This document shows positions 1 through 11,067 of a stretch of DNA of 64,000 bases, in pieces; within the stretch, counting starts at the first letter, position 1; each line of letters opens with the position of its first letter. The position numbers and the translations under genes are program-made. This DNA is from Megalopta genalis (taxonomy: Eukaryota > Arthropoda > Insecta > Hymenoptera > Halictidae): positions 12,629,962-12,693,961 of the forward strand of contig NC_135021.1 of assembly GCF_051020955.1 (NCBI RefSeq). Direction: 5' to 3'. The notes under the pieces are model-generated. The model ran no database searches. It saw nothing but the letters and a program-made list of their open reading frames with translations, and was not told where the DNA came from.

Positions 1-37
1 TGATACGATAATTTTCCATTTATTATATTCCCTGTAC

Positions 38-215
38 TATGATTTATTACAGATACTATAATTTATTATATGTACTATATATTTATTATATATACTATTT
101 CTTACTTTTTCCTCCTGCTTGCTTACATATACTATAATTTATTATATATACTAATTTATTTATTATATATACTAAACTATTCCTTACTTTTTCCTCTTGC
201 TTTTTGTATTGTGCC
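38..215. repeat. AT-rich imperfect tandem repeat
   Basis: The sequence repeats ATATACTATAATTTATTATA-like blocks. A longer segment containing CTTACTTTTTCCTC occurs twice, near 102 and near 184, giving an imperfect period of about 80 bases. It is simple, AT-rich sequence and the Tyr/Ile-rich frame over it has no coding character. The remaining DNA up to 440 shows nothing recognisable. Confidence 0.6.
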
Positions 216-442
216 ATTATATATATTTATATTTTTATTGTACTCTTGTGACGGCTATAAAAATGTATTTTTCTCTATTTCTTTTTGTAACAAGGGTTGC
301 TTCACACGTATACATGAATAACGTGATAAAAATGAGTGCTCGAAATATGCAGCAGTTGGGAACGTTGAAACAGTTTGAATATGCTACATACGAGGTTATT
401 CAATTTGTTATAAATGGCTGTTTAAAATTTCTCTGCACTTGA

Positions 443-478
443 CGTAGACAATTTTTATTTTGCATAAAATCCACGGTC
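443..478. mobile_element. solo end of the GACTGCGGATTTTTATGCA MITE family
   Basis: This stretch reads, in reverse complement, GACCGTGGATTTTATGCA followed by AAATAAAAATTGTCTAC. It matches the terminus of the TA-flanked elements at 53079 and 54309. No matching opposite end is visible upstream, so it is a truncated copy. Confidence 0.4.
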
Positions 479-820
479 TGGTAACGTCACCGAAAATAAA
501 GTGTTTAAAATGGAAATCATTTTCTGAGCGTTACCGCTAACTGTTGAATTTGCTATCTCTTCATTTGAGAAGAATTTCCAGGCTCGCGCAGATGTAGAAT
601 TACAACAGATCGACCGGGGACAGCTCCAGGAACCGGTAAGCGATGCACGAACTGTTTCTCGGCACGGTGTTTGCTTCCAAGCGTCATTAGAATTCGTGTT
701 CTCGGCTCGTGTTCCTTTGGTCCCCGCTCTCGAGCATTGTAATATCAATGACACGGAAATAGAGTCCTCGAGATATCTCGCTGAAGGGAGCGGACCCGTG
801 TCGACCCTCTGACAAGAGAA
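479..820. other. unique non-coding sequence
   Basis: No coding region, repeat or RNA gene could be supported here. The open frame running leftward through it owes its length to the neighbouring GA repeat. Confidence 0.5.
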
Positions 821-821
821 A

Positions 822-829
822 GAGAGAGG

Positions 830-865
<36 letters not shown>

Positions 866-950
866 CAAAAGAGAGGGAGAAAGCAAGGGAGAGAGAGAGA
901 GAGAGAGAGAGGCAAAAGAGAGAGAAAGCAAGGGAGAGAAAGAGGGTGGG
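822..950. repeat. compound GA microsatellite
   Basis: Two (GA)n blocks are separated by GGCAAAAGAGAG and AAAGCAAGGGAGAG segments. The unit of GA run plus GGCAAAAGAGAG plus AAAGCAAGGGAG occurs twice, so there is a higher-order duplication as well as the dinucleotide repeat. The purine-only strand gives long Ser/Leu-rich open frames on the minus strand that are artefacts. Confidence 0.9.
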
Positions 951-1363
951 AGAGGGATGACGGCGCTCAACCTCTCGGAAATATCCACTTTCGAGGGCGT
1001 CTCGAATCGAGTCTCCTGTCAAGAATCATTCGTAATTTGTTTTCTCGTGCCCCTCCTCTCGTGGCCGTGGGTTTGTGTACCGATGACACAGAAATAGATG
1101 CTGAGGGGCCGCGATTCCAAAGGGCTGCGCGGCTCTATGAGACGATAACGTAAACAGACCGAGACCGAGATTCTTGCGACCGGCTTCGAAACGATTCCGT
1201 GCATTCTTCTACTCGATCTGGCAACGCTCAATTCTCTGACAAATTAGTTCCTCAGCTTGGCACCTAGCTCGCACACGAGCTCACGATAGAATTCGTTAAC
1301 AATTGGTAAGATAAATTGCATTGGAAAACACATTTGTTTTTTCAATTTTCCAGATCAGACAAT
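951..1363. other. unique non-coding sequence
   Basis: Mixed-composition DNA between the GA repeat and the first TTAA element. No gene, RNA or repeat was recognised. Confidence 0.5.
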
Positions 1364-1907
1364 TTAACCCTTAAATGCATATTGTTGTAAATTGTCTACA
1401 TTCCAGTTCCACTTAATTTTATTCAAAAACCCGAGTATGCGCGTTTCCGAACACACACGTTGATAACAATAGACAATAGACCATGTGTGAAATAAAAGAC
1501 TTGACATTACTTTTGGCGAGTAAGTTAGATGTTTTTTGACATTTGAATGCGGTGGGTGATAATCTTCAATGTGTTACTTGGAGAGATATCTTCTTTTTTC
1601 AAGTTTAAAAATTGCTTTCTGTCACAACAAAAATCGCAATTGCTTTGCTGCATTTCATTCATAAATAATGTGAAAATTCCTATATTAATAGATAATATAA
1701 ATACATGACCATTTGTTTACGTCTACAATAATTTTAGTAATATACGCATATTGTTGCCAAAAGTCTACATACAACTTTTTTTCAAAATAAATACTCAATA
1801 TTATTACCTAGATTTTTTAATTTATTTTTTACGTAACCTATGACTACATTCCTATAAAAAACGATTTTTTAAAATTCAAAATGAAAAATCATGCATTTAA
1901 GGGTTAA
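1364..1907. mobile_element. TTAA-flanked piggyBac-type MITE, TTAACCCTTAAATGCAT ends
   Basis: Both ends read TTAACCCTTAAATGCAT pointing inward: the left at 1364, the right as its reverse complement ending at 1907. TTAA target duplication and termini starting CCC are the signature of the piggyBac superfamily. The 544-bp interior is AT-rich and has no transposase frame, so the element is non-autonomous. A short internal motif, ATATTGTTG, recurs near both ends. Confidence 0.75.
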
Positions 1908-1924
1908 AACAAGAATTGACTGCT

Positions 1925-2360
1925 GCAAAGTTAGGCAGAAAATGAATCGACGACTAACGATTGAATTACTATCGTTAATCGTTAACCGCAATTAACGACT
2001 TAATTTTTTCTATTTATTAGTCGCGATTGACCAGTGAAATGGAAGTTTAATCGTAAACTGCGATTAACGATTAACAGCGGTAATTCAATCCTTAATTGCG
2101 ATTAATGATTAACGATAGTAATTCATTCATTAATTATGTAGAAAATAATTCAATCATTAATTATATGAATAATAAACACGATAAAGTCCATTCTTGACGG
2201 AATCACATCAAAATATCATTCCAACTCCACTCAAAAATCAATTATTAATTGTCTCTTTCGACGATCAATGCTTTTAATCAACGACTGACGATCATATTCA
2301 TCGATCGACTAATACAATCGTTTAAAAACGAAAACTTTCCGACGATTAACTGTCGAATTA
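1925..2360. repeat. degenerate ATTAACGATT-rich repeat tract
   Basis: Variants of GATTAACGATTAACG recur in both orientations from about 1950 to 2120 and more weakly to 2360. The tract opens with CAAAGTTAGGCAGAAAATG, which resembles the CAGAGTTGGGCAAATTT that opens the ATTCG-rich tract at 21482. It may be a decayed transposon of the same type; no clear closing end or target duplication was found. Confidence 0.5.
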
Positions 2361-4340
2361 TCAGATAGATCACTTGGTGACCGATTCATAGGTCGCCGAC
2401 GCGTGGTCTAGAACGTAGACTGCTTGAACTTGGCTGGACTATCGGAGGTCTGAAGAGGAAAACTGGCGGGTTATTCGATCCGAGTGCAGTCGGCTAGCAA
2501 TGGGTCAGGTTGAATGGGACCAGAGGCTGGTTTACACACGGCGACTCGGTAATCCTTGCTGCGAGATCGGTCGAGGACTCTTCTCCGGCTTCGCCGCCGA
2601 GAGAGAGACGAGAATGTTTACATTTGTCTGCAGTGGCAGCACGCGGTCCCGGTTGCACCGCGAACACAAAGACCGTTTTATAGTCTGGGTCCCCCGGTTA
2701 GATGGACGCAGAAATTCCACCCTCGTCACGGCGTGTCGCGGCCGGCGACAAAACACCACAAAGCCGGCCTTGTTAATTACAGCCGGCGTAACCGGCTCCA
2801 TCTGCATCCGTCGGGGCCCGTTTTCCGAATACCGCAAAAAATTGCTCATTGAACGGCCAATCGCGATCCTATCGGTACCTCGTAGCCGCCGTCGGTTGCT
2901 GGAATCGGAACGGGGCCGTGCCGATTGCGAGGGAAATCGTCCGCTATCGCGAAGATCATGCTTCTTTGGCATTCATCCTAGCTGTACCAGTCGACTTCGC
3001 GAGCACGAAAAACGTGGCTCGCTTCAGAATCTTTTTCCTTAGACGGTACAGGTTCGATAGTAACAGTCTTTTAGCATGTTATTATCGAAGAATAAATATT
3101 TGTTCCAGATATATAACAGACGTTCCACGATCATCTCCATTGAATGTCACTTAGCTGCTGAACCTAATGCCAGGCTTGTAACTATTGAAATTTTGGAATT
3201 TCCTTTCACAGATATATTCCTAAGAGTCTACGCTACAACACAGTGTATAAAGCAATCGATTTTTTCAAGCTGATAAGTGAGGATACCGCTTTCACGCGTA
3301 TAAAAAGTTGCTAGATTTACGTGTATCCACTTCTCGGTCACCTTTGAAATTTTTTTCTAAAGAAATTGGTAGACTTTTTCGAATGAAACTTTTTTACACG
3401 AAAGCGTATACTCCGAAGCACATCTGGTAATTTTTGTGGTAGGAAATATCGATTATGTTCGTAGATATAATAGTTCTTTCGGTGGGCCAGCTTCCGAAGA
3501 TTTTCGAAGAAAGCTCGAAGAGAGGTCGACGCGCCCCGATCGATCGGCGATCGACGAACTTAGAGCGGTCGCGCGTTTATTCCGGGACGTTGATCGTCGG
3601 TCGGGCTTGTTTATACTGGGTGGGACAGAAATATGTACAAGAGTGTCGCTGGGACGCGAAACATCTGTCGCGGTTGAACCCGCAGCCGCCTCGGCGGTCA
3701 CGCCGCGCCGCGACTATTTTCGCTGCATGCCGCCCGATTACGCAGCTGACAGCCAGTGACAACCGCTTTCTCGCACGATTTTCTCATAGGTAACCAAGTT
3801 GACAGCGTCCAGAGACACTTCCTTGAAGTCGCTCGTCGCCCCACGACCACCCATGTCTGCGCCACCTCGCCGTTAAAAGGCTTGCTCCCTCCTCCATTTT
3901 CGAGGAAACTCGAAACTATAATTGATGGCTGTCTATCCGACCGCTGGCGTTTCGCTGCACCGTGTCCTTCGAAGCCGACGGTCTTATCAGCGTGCTTCAA
4001 CAACAGCTAAAAACGAGACACATACCAAACACAGATCCCAAAACAATTTCATGGATAAGTGCACCTGTTCAAGATGCTACTTAGAAGACGCGAGTCTTCA
4101 CTTTCTTCACATCGTTATCTCCTCAGTGCAGGAAGATGCGTTCACGTAACAGATACACGATTATATTATTAATTAATATAGTATTAATTATCTGTTATAT
4201 CAATAACAGAAATACAATTATTCGGAACAAAAAGCTGCAAATCTTCGGTTTCCATTCATTTCATCCGATCCTGTTGGCATTTAGATCGAATATGCAATTC
4301 GAGATCGAAGAATTTTCATAGAATTTGTCTGTATTCAAAT
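2361..4340. other. unique sequence, GC-rich block then AT-rich
   Basis: From about 2400 to 3010 and 3450 to 4000 the DNA is GC- and CpG-rich, with overlapping open frames on both strands that look like chance frames: no recognisable domain, and mutual overlap. The rest is AT-rich. No repeat or RNA gene was seen. Confidence 0.5.
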
Positions 4341-4818
4341 ATACAGGGTGGACCAGATTGATCAGATTAATTTATTCTGCTGCTGGTACTTCGATTGGAA
4401 ATATTTTTCTGCTGAAATAACATTCTTCGAGGAGAGCTTTAAAACGATTGTACCAAATTTTTTGTCACCCTTTCTTTTTACCCGGAGTTGTCAAGGTCAT
4501 CTTCAGTTTTTTATAGGTTGACCTACAAATTTTTTTTGTATCCATCTTCTAGGGGATGCCGAGACGAATTCTTTTCCGAATCGAAAAAAGAATTGTAGGT
4601 TTACCTATGAAAAACCTTGATAACTCCGAAAAAAAGGTTGACAAAATTTCAGGTAATTTTTTTAGTAAATTTCAGGTAATTTTTTAAGTAAATTTCAGCT
4701 AATTTTTTAAGTAAATTTCAGCTAATTGTTTAAGTAAATTTCAGGCAATTTGTTGAGCTGAAATAGCATGGTTTAAGGAGAGTTTTAAGATGATAGTACC
4801 AATTTTTTTCTTATCAAC
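4341..4818. mobile_element. mariner-like repeat with TACAGGGTGGACC end
   Basis: The segment begins TACAGGGTGGACC, similar to the TACAGGGTGTCCC ends of other copies in this window. A ~55-bp block containing CTGAAATA, GGAGAG and GTACCAA occurs twice in direct orientation (about 4412-4470 and 4756-4812). Between them, a foldback pairs ATAGGTTGACCTACAA (near 4514) with TTGTAGGTTTACCTAT (near 4594). No transposase frame is present and the right boundary is uncertain. Confidence 0.5.
4645..4755. repeat. 23-bp tandem repeat, about 4.5 units
   Basis: Units of the form GGTAATTTTTTAAGTAAATT plus TCA follow one another with few changes. The array lies inside the mariner-like repeat. The first unit junctions read TTTCAG followed by GTAATT, so an acceptor-like and a donor-like hexamer are juxtaposed there. 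Confidence 0.85.
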
Positions 4819-5631
4819 CCTTGCGTTCACGCTGTAGACGCGCCACGCCGCTGTGCGGGCCTCCCGGCGCATGCGTCACCTACCCCACTCCTTGCGTAAC
4901 TTATTTTCGTAAGAACACTGGTCGCGTGCAACCTCCCAATTGACAAACCCGCGGCCTAGAAGAAGGCATAAGGAAAACAGCAGGGAAGGGGAACGCCCCC
5001 GACCATTGTCGGAACCGGAAACGGTAATAGAGCTCGACGAGGAGGTCACAAAAGGGGTTCGGGAAGAGTTAAGCGTTCTGGATCGTCCACGGGATCTCTA
5101 ATTCCCATCACGCCCTCGGAAACGTGGAACAGATGGACGCGACGCCGACGCGGGCTCCTCGCGCCGGCTCGATTAAAACAGAGTATCGGCGAACGTTCTC
5201 CTCTATCCTCTCTCCTTCGTTTCACCTCTCCGACTCTTCCTTCTCCTTCTTCTTTTTTTTCTTTTTTTGTTCAATTCGTTGTTTACCTTTTCGGCCGGAC
5301 CATCTGGCCGGATTAACCGCTTCGTTTGCAGGGGCGTTTCCAATTTTTCGGTCGCCGCGAATGGCGGAACGATCGACGTGTCCACTCGCACGTGAACACG
5401 CGAAACCGAACTTTGCCGGGCCGCAGAACTTCGTAAACGGTTACTACTCCGCGGAACTTCGGGATCGAGTCAAGGGGTGGTTACAGTCGGTTTAATTCAG
5501 GCGTGCAGACGCCGCCGCTGAAAATGGCTACGGAACATCGATGCGTCAGGGTTTTAGGGAGTTTATCGTTCAACGGTGGTCCCGGAGTCGTCGAGAAAAT
5601 TGTTTAACGCTATTACTACCGATCTTTTATA
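4819..5631. other. GC-rich unique sequence
   Basis: CpG-rich DNA with a pyrimidine tract near 5200-5270. The 123-residue open frame here has no recognisable domain and runs through the low-complexity tract; it was not accepted as a gene. Confidence 0.5.
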
Positions 5632-5633
5632 TA

Positions 5634-6066
5634 CTGTAAATTCTCCTTAACCCTTTGCACTCGAATCCATTTTAACAGTCAGTCTGAAATGATTTTTCTG
5701 ATTTACAGTATTTCCCCATTTTATACGACAAAGCGTATTTTATGCATACGAAATTGCGTCTCGTGATTCATGCAACAGTTAGATTTTTAATAATACTTAA
5801 AATCTAAACTTCGATAATGTAAAAATGATCTTAGAACGTGACATAACAATTTTACTGAGGAGGCCTCGGAGTCGCCACTCGAGTGCAAAGAGTTAATTCT
5901 TTTTCAGCTTGGAGACAGAAATCGACAGTTTGGGAAGAGGGGGTACGATTATTCGAGTCTTGCGGCTCTCCTTTTTATAGTTACCGTGATCAACTATATA
6001 AACGAGCCGCAGAACTCGAATAATCGTACCTTTCCAAGCTGAGCGTGAATTAGGGAGAATTTACTG
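5634..6066. mobile_element. TA-flanked palindromic MITE interrupted by a TTAA element
   Basis: The left end, CTGTAAATTCTCC, mirrors the right end, GGAGAATTTACTG, and both are bordered by TA. The arms continue inward through CAGCTTGGA, GGTACGATTATTCGAG and TGCGGCTC, forming a hairpin around 5960-6010. The left arm is split after CTCC by an inserted TTAA element (5647-5896). Removing that insertion leaves one TTAA and restores alignment of the two arms. Same family as 17105, 20601, 27922 and 47821. Confidence 0.85.
5647..5896. mobile_element. TTAA-flanked MITE nested in a palindromic MITE, TTAACCCTTTGCACTCGA ends
   Basis: The left end is TTAACCCTTTGCACTCGA and the right end is TCGAGTGCAAAGAGTTAA, near-perfect inverted repeats bounded by TTAA. 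The 250-bp interior includes TTTTATGCATACGAAATTG and GACATAACAATTTT, both shared with the copy at 12874-13103. It is non-autonomous and lies inside the older element at 5634-6066. Confidence 0.85.
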
Positions 6067-6068
6067 TA

Positions 6069-7239
6069 CACCAATTTTTATCAAATTATTTTTAGAATCT
6101 TCATAGGAGAAGTTGTACGATTAATTAACCCCCTGCAGTTATACTGGGACAAATTGATCTAGATTTTATTTTCGAAAATGTGAAATTAACAATTAATTTA
6201 ATATATTTGGAAGCGAGATATCGAACTCAAATATAGCAAACGATGTTCTGGAATGTACGAATTGTATTCTCAAATTTTTTGATGTCAATAGCATTGCTAG
6301 CGTTTGGCTAAGAGTGTGAGGGTTATATTCGGCTAATAAGAATTGTGTTATATATTGGCTAATAAGAAGTGTGAGGGTCCTCAAGCGTGGACTTGAGGAA
6401 TAATTAAGAATTAAAATAAAACTAACAGGTGTCTTTTGACGCGTCCGGTGAAAATAGTATTAAAAACGCTGGAGACTTTACTGTTTGAAGTCTACGTACA
6501 ACGTTACTCTATTCTTTCCCAGGAAGATAAAATAGCTTTACCGAAGCTTCAGGACTATTTTGATCTAAATCAATTGCTACGAAATTTTATAAAAGCAAGC
6601 CTGTTATTTAACAAATCACCAGAAAACGATCGGTTTCATAGTCGAGCGTCATGCGCCGATCGCAGAGGGGGAGGCGTTCTAAAAACTAAAAGCCTCTGTT
6701 CTGCTGTCGGGTGGTTCTTTGCGGGGGCGTGGGCCTCGGACAAAACCGTGATGGCAGCGATCGTTCCGTCGCGGGCCGATACGCGTTGGTCCCGGGCGGA
6801 AAGTGGAACGAAATAATTTGGCGGCGACGAGGGGACAGAAGGAGACGAGGAGGAAATTATGAGACCGACTTGGTTGGAGGAGGACGAATCGAGCAGCCGG
6901 CTGATGGACGGGAGGGACGCGGGCCAAGGCCCGGGCCGACAAAGTCGAAGCAAAATCGTCGGAATAGCAAGAATGCGGAGCTCGGGCGTTTTTGCGGTCT
7001 GTCGGCCCGCGATTCTCGACTTTCGACGAAATTACCCTGCTCCGGGTGACACCGCGTCGCGTAATGGCCGGTTCGCGTCGCATTCCTGCACGCAAGCCCG
7101 CCAGGCGACACTTTGCCTAACGATGGGTTGCCGGCGGACGACAAAACCGGCACAGGACTCATCGGGCACGCTCGCCGTCGCGATCACGCGACACTCGCCT
7201 GGCTTTCAATAAATCCGGACGCTGGCCGTGGTCAGGATC
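6069..7239. other. unique sequence, AT-rich then GC-rich
   Basis: 6069-6640 is AT-rich. 6640-7240 is GC- and CpG-rich with overlapping open frames on both strands, none with a recognisable domain. A doublet of GGCTAATAAGAA near 6330 and 6357 is the only small repeat noticed. Confidence 0.5.
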
Positions 7240-7870
7240 GACCGCTGTTCGCTTCGGAAACACACGGTGCCTACAAAATGTTTCTGGCCTTGCTGAAGGG
7301 TGCTTCGAACCCGGTGCCCTCCCATTTCAATCGGATGTGGAACGATAGAGATACGCTTTGGTTATTCAGAGCGCCTGCGAAATGTTCTTGGACATGCTAA
7401 AGGGTGCCCCAGATTTGGTTCCCTTCCGTTTCAACGGAATTTAGTGGAACGATACAGTCGCGTTTTGGATGTACACGGTGGTTGCAAAATGCTCCTGGAC
7501 TTGTTTAGCACTAAACTTCTTTATTTCGTAATCATTGAAATCATAAAACTGTCTCCGTTGGAAATTGTTGAATATATTTCTTTAATAATATATTCAATAA
7601 TTCCTTTTCGGGCACACGCTGTTATCAAAATTGTGAAGAATTTCAGTAAGCTCAATCTTACAATTTTTATGAGAGAATTTTTATGAGACTTTTATGAGAA
7701 TTTTAGCGTGAAGAGAACTTCCAATTAAGTAAAAAGTGGAACGAGATAGAGCAACGCTTTGATTACGCACAGTGGCTGCAAAACGTTCTTAGACATGCTG
7801 AGATATCTTCAAACTTGGCCTCCTTAGATTGACCATGTTAGAACGATAGAGCCGCATTGATAGTGATCGT
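7240..7870. repeat. diverged tandem repeat, period about 105 bp
   Basis: At least four units share the order (GGTTGC)AAAATGTTC-TGGACATGCT, then GGTGC, then CCATTTCAA, then GTGGAACGATAGAG and CGCTTTGGTTAT. Unit starts lie near 7265, 7371, 7475 and 7769. The third unit is interrupted after about 35 bases by some 220 bp of AT-rich DNA (about 7511-7734), then resumes at GTGGAACGAGATAGAG. A fragment of a further unit precedes 7265. No frame stays open through all units. Confidence 0.7.
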
Positions 7871-8290
7871 AGCGGTTGCTGAGGCTGTCGATAGAGCAAT
7901 GGAACATACGCAGAATTCCTTTGAAACCATCGAGGCACGTTATTGCATGTCCGAGGAAGTAGAAGGAAATTTCTCACGGAAAGCACGTCGTAATTAATTA
8001 GGCAGCATCGATTAAGCGACGAGGCAAATTTCGCGGAAATTCCGTAGGAATCGCGTTCCCGAACGATTCCATTTTCCACGTAGCCCGAGGGCCGGTCGGT
8101 CAGGTGGCATTGTTCGACAGGATGTTGTAGCATCATCTAAACTAATTGTTGACAGCCGGACAAAGACGAGTCGGTAATAATAACTTGCCTGCTGGGAGAC
8201 GCATTGTGTCCCAACTCGGTGTCTTTACCTGGATCCTGGAAGCGGGACCAAGAAGAACAGAAAGCCTCCCTTTCTCTCACTTCCTCCCTC
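7871..8290. other. unique non-coding sequence
   Basis: No gene, repeat or RNA gene recognised. Confidence 0.5.
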
Positions 8291-8293
8291 CCT

Positions 8294-8299
8294 CTCTTG

Positions 8300-8330
<31 letters not shown>

Positions 8331-8334
8331 CGCC
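8294..8334. repeat. CT microsatellite
   Basis: A (CT)n run of about 16 dinucleotides flanked by pyrimidine-rich sequence. It explains the Ser/Leu-rich and Arg/Glu-rich open frames on both strands here. Confidence 0.9.
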
Positions 8335-10278
8335 TTCCTCTCTTTTGGAAGTTCTCGATTGCAACATGTCCCGTTGGCAAAAAATTGAGGCGGCATACAA
8401 AAGATTTGTTCAAAGCAGGGTTTACGGAATTGTAACGTGAGCAGCAAATGTTTCTCTCGAATGTTGCAACATGTCGGGCCTGAATAGAGCCTAGGGGGAG
8501 ACTAAAGGAATTCGTGATATGGGATATAAAAATGTGGCCGATATAAAAGAGAAAAAAGGGGCGCAAACAGGCGGCGCAAAAGGTTCATCTCTATTGGAAA
8601 TGGGTAGATAAATAAAAGTAAAACGCAGTGAATTAAACTTATCCCTTTTTAGTTTATTAATTTGATGTACGAGGAAGGACCGTCTTTACTCTCCTGATTG
8701 CTCCAGGAGACTGAAGACTATTCACAAAGACGAAACCAAAAACGTCACCTAAAGACAAAGAGCACTCTGTTCTATATACATATGAAATCATTGTTTATCT
8801 AATGGTACTCTGGCGAGACTCTCGGCGTCGATTCGTTTTTGTAACTTATATGCTAGAAGGAAAAACTTCTGAGTATTCAAAAGAGAGAAAATAATCCAAT
8901 AATCTCCAACGATTTGTTTCGAAGAGATAAGAACGGATAAGATCGACATTGTTGCCTGAAACATAGAAACGAGGGTATCCGGTTGATAAATCGGAACGAT
9001 CGGTAGAGGATCGAGGATTCTCACGGCCGGGGCCAGAGCAAGAAGACAAAAGAGCCCGACGCGAGGCAAAAACGGGCCGCCGAAAATCGGCGAGAAGCTG
9101 TCGTGATCCCAGCGGACTGGCATTCGACTCGCCGGCTCGATTTCCTCGAGAATCGGCCGGTCACGGTGGTTCGTCTCCCCGACGAGGGCGGCGACGATGA
9201 CACCAGACTTTCCTCGCAAAAACAATGCGCGAGAATCACTGCGTCAGCCTGGTCGATCCAAGGAAATCGGCACCCCGTCCCCTCCCGGCCTCTCCCAGCG
9301 CTGTCTTCTCGCCGCTGAAAAATGAGGAAGAGGGCTCGACGGAAACAGCGTCGAAGGTGTGACCGCGCCCCGCCTTCGGACGTGCCAGCCACGAAAGGAA
9401 ATTACGGGCTAAACAGTACTTTCACCGGACCGGTTATTTGTATTATTTCTGACACCCCGGGTGCCATTGTTTCCAGCCGGGGCTGGCCGAGGCCGGACCA
9501 ACCAGCGCCGGCCACCTAATGACCGACGCTGCCAGCCGCAAATCGGCAAAACGAGCCGATAATTGCGGCTTTCGTTATTTTTCCGGGGGCCCAGCCCGGC
9601 CCGGCTCGGCCCGGCCCGGCCCGACCCGGACCCGACCTATGCGAACCGCCGACGAAAACGCGCAGCGTCATCGCATTCCCAATTTGTATCGATTGGATTC
9701 CACGTTCTTGTTCTCGGCCCACCGCCACACGAATCTTCGGACTTCTCCTTCTTTGGATGACTTCCTTCGGTTTCTTGCTGGTGGTTCTGCGCTCTGGTCC
9801 TTCGAGGTTCCGAACCGTAATCGTTTGGACAAAGCAAGTGACAAATGGGAAATTGTTTCATTATAAGAAGAAGCGGGTCGAATCGTTGGAACCGGGCGAT
9901 TTTTGGAGAGACCCTCGGAACTATTCTTTATTACTAGATGCACTTACACCGCACTGGTTTGTTCGCTTACAAAGCCGGGACGAGAAGAACAATTGCGCAC
10001 GAAGCAAACAAACATTGACTGCCAAGTCGATTTCGAAGAAATCTGTTTTAAGCGTCACTATTTCGTTTTTTTTCAAATAAATAAATAATGATAAGTAAGA
10101 ATAATGTTTAAAATGTGAATGAATAATAAGTCCTCTTGAGTTCATACAGGACTGTTTACATTCCTAATCAGATAACGGTATTATCATTTTTTTGCTTTGA
10201 CTGTTAGAAAAACAATACGTATTTGCGCAAGGGTACCGGTAAATATATTCTATCGATATTTAGCTCCAAGTGTCCACT
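8335..10278. other. unique sequence with a GC-rich centre
   Basis: 9000-9660 is strongly GC-rich and CpG-rich, with open frames on both strands that overlap each other and show no domain. The flanks are AT-rich. No RNA gene or transposon recognised apart from the CCCGG run listed separately. Confidence 0.5.
9588..9640. repeat. GGCCC/CCCGG pentanucleotide repeat
   Basis: About nine near-tandem copies of a GGCCC-type unit with C/T and A substitutions. It is one of the most GC-rich spots in the window. Confidence 0.8.
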
Positions 10279-10386
10279 GAAATAGGGACATGCGCAGAAA
10301 TAGGGATAGATGCAGGAATAGGGACATTAGCAGGAATAGGGATAGCCACAGAAATAGGAACATGCGCAGAAATGTGGACAGTCACA
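10279..10386. repeat. 18-bp minisatellite, six units
   Basis: Six consecutive 18-base units of the form GAAATAGGGACATGCGCA, with variants such as GGAATAGGGATAGCCACA. The period is exact across all six. One plus frame is open through the array and on to a TAG near 10431. It would encode hexapeptides such as EIGTCA and GIGIAT, but it has no start codon after the TAG near 10257, so coding is not supported. Confidence 0.9.
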
Positions 10387-10899
10387 GAGTGTTCCAGCCA
10401 CGAATTTCTTCTTAATAATATTTTTCATTTATAGTAATTAACATTTCTCAAACAAACGAATTCTTTACGGTCTTTAACGGTATTATTTATGAATGAACGT
10501 AAAAATCGTAAACGGAATTCGTTAAATTCCGTTAAGTCACCGAATTATTTAAATTAAAGTATCATTTACGTACTTCTGTAGGGTTATTTATTGTTAGTTT
10601 TCACTGTACACACCCCATAAAAATTTCATAGGGCACACATGAGGTGTCATGCACACCGGAAGATTAAAACAGCTAACACGGTTAAACTACTTATTATTTC
10701 AGGTCCGAAAAATTACTAATTATCCTTCAGACATTCTAAAGCAAGGATAAATAGCGTTCTTACTAAAATGATCACTGCCACGTAGTAAAAAAATTCGGAA
10801 AGTTCACGCTCCGTGACTTGTTCACTGCTTCGAACGCGACACGGAGCCTGCCTTTACTCCCCTCCTACCGTCGCACTCCGGAACGAAGCAATGTTTTAT
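10387..10899. other. unique AT-rich sequence
   Basis: No gene or repeat recognised. Short ACGGTATT and ACGGAATTCGTTAAATTCCGT inversions near 10470-10530 may form a small hairpin. Confidence 0.4.
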
Positions 10900-11063
10900 T
10901 CGTTGGCTAGACCGTGTTTCAGTTTTTGCGCTTTTTGTCACTGTTTTTCTTTAATAATACGTAAAGAGAGCCGTGGATTGTACTTTCGCTAAGGAAAAAG
11001 TTACTTCAAACGGTCTCAAGTACCGTCCGTTTCCGAGTGTAAACATAATTATGGAACACCCTG
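10900..11063. mobile_element. fragment of a TACAGGGTGTCCC mariner-type MITE
   Basis: The segment from about 10937 matches the right half of the element at 24873-25246: AGCCGTGGATTG, CTTTCGCTAAGGAAAAAG, TTACTTCAAA, then ATAATTATGGAACACCCTGCA. The left boundary is unclear and no left end was found, so it is a truncated copy. Confidence 0.6.
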
Positions 11064-11067
11064 CATA

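Noticed and set aside
455..1022. Long minus-strand frames rich in Ser, Leu and Pro
   Set aside because: They are translations of the GA microsatellite at 822-950 and of its immediate flanks; low complexity, no domain.
8146..8566. Opposed frames of Ser/Leu and Arg/Glu composition
   Set aside because: Both are produced by the CT repeat at 8294-8334.
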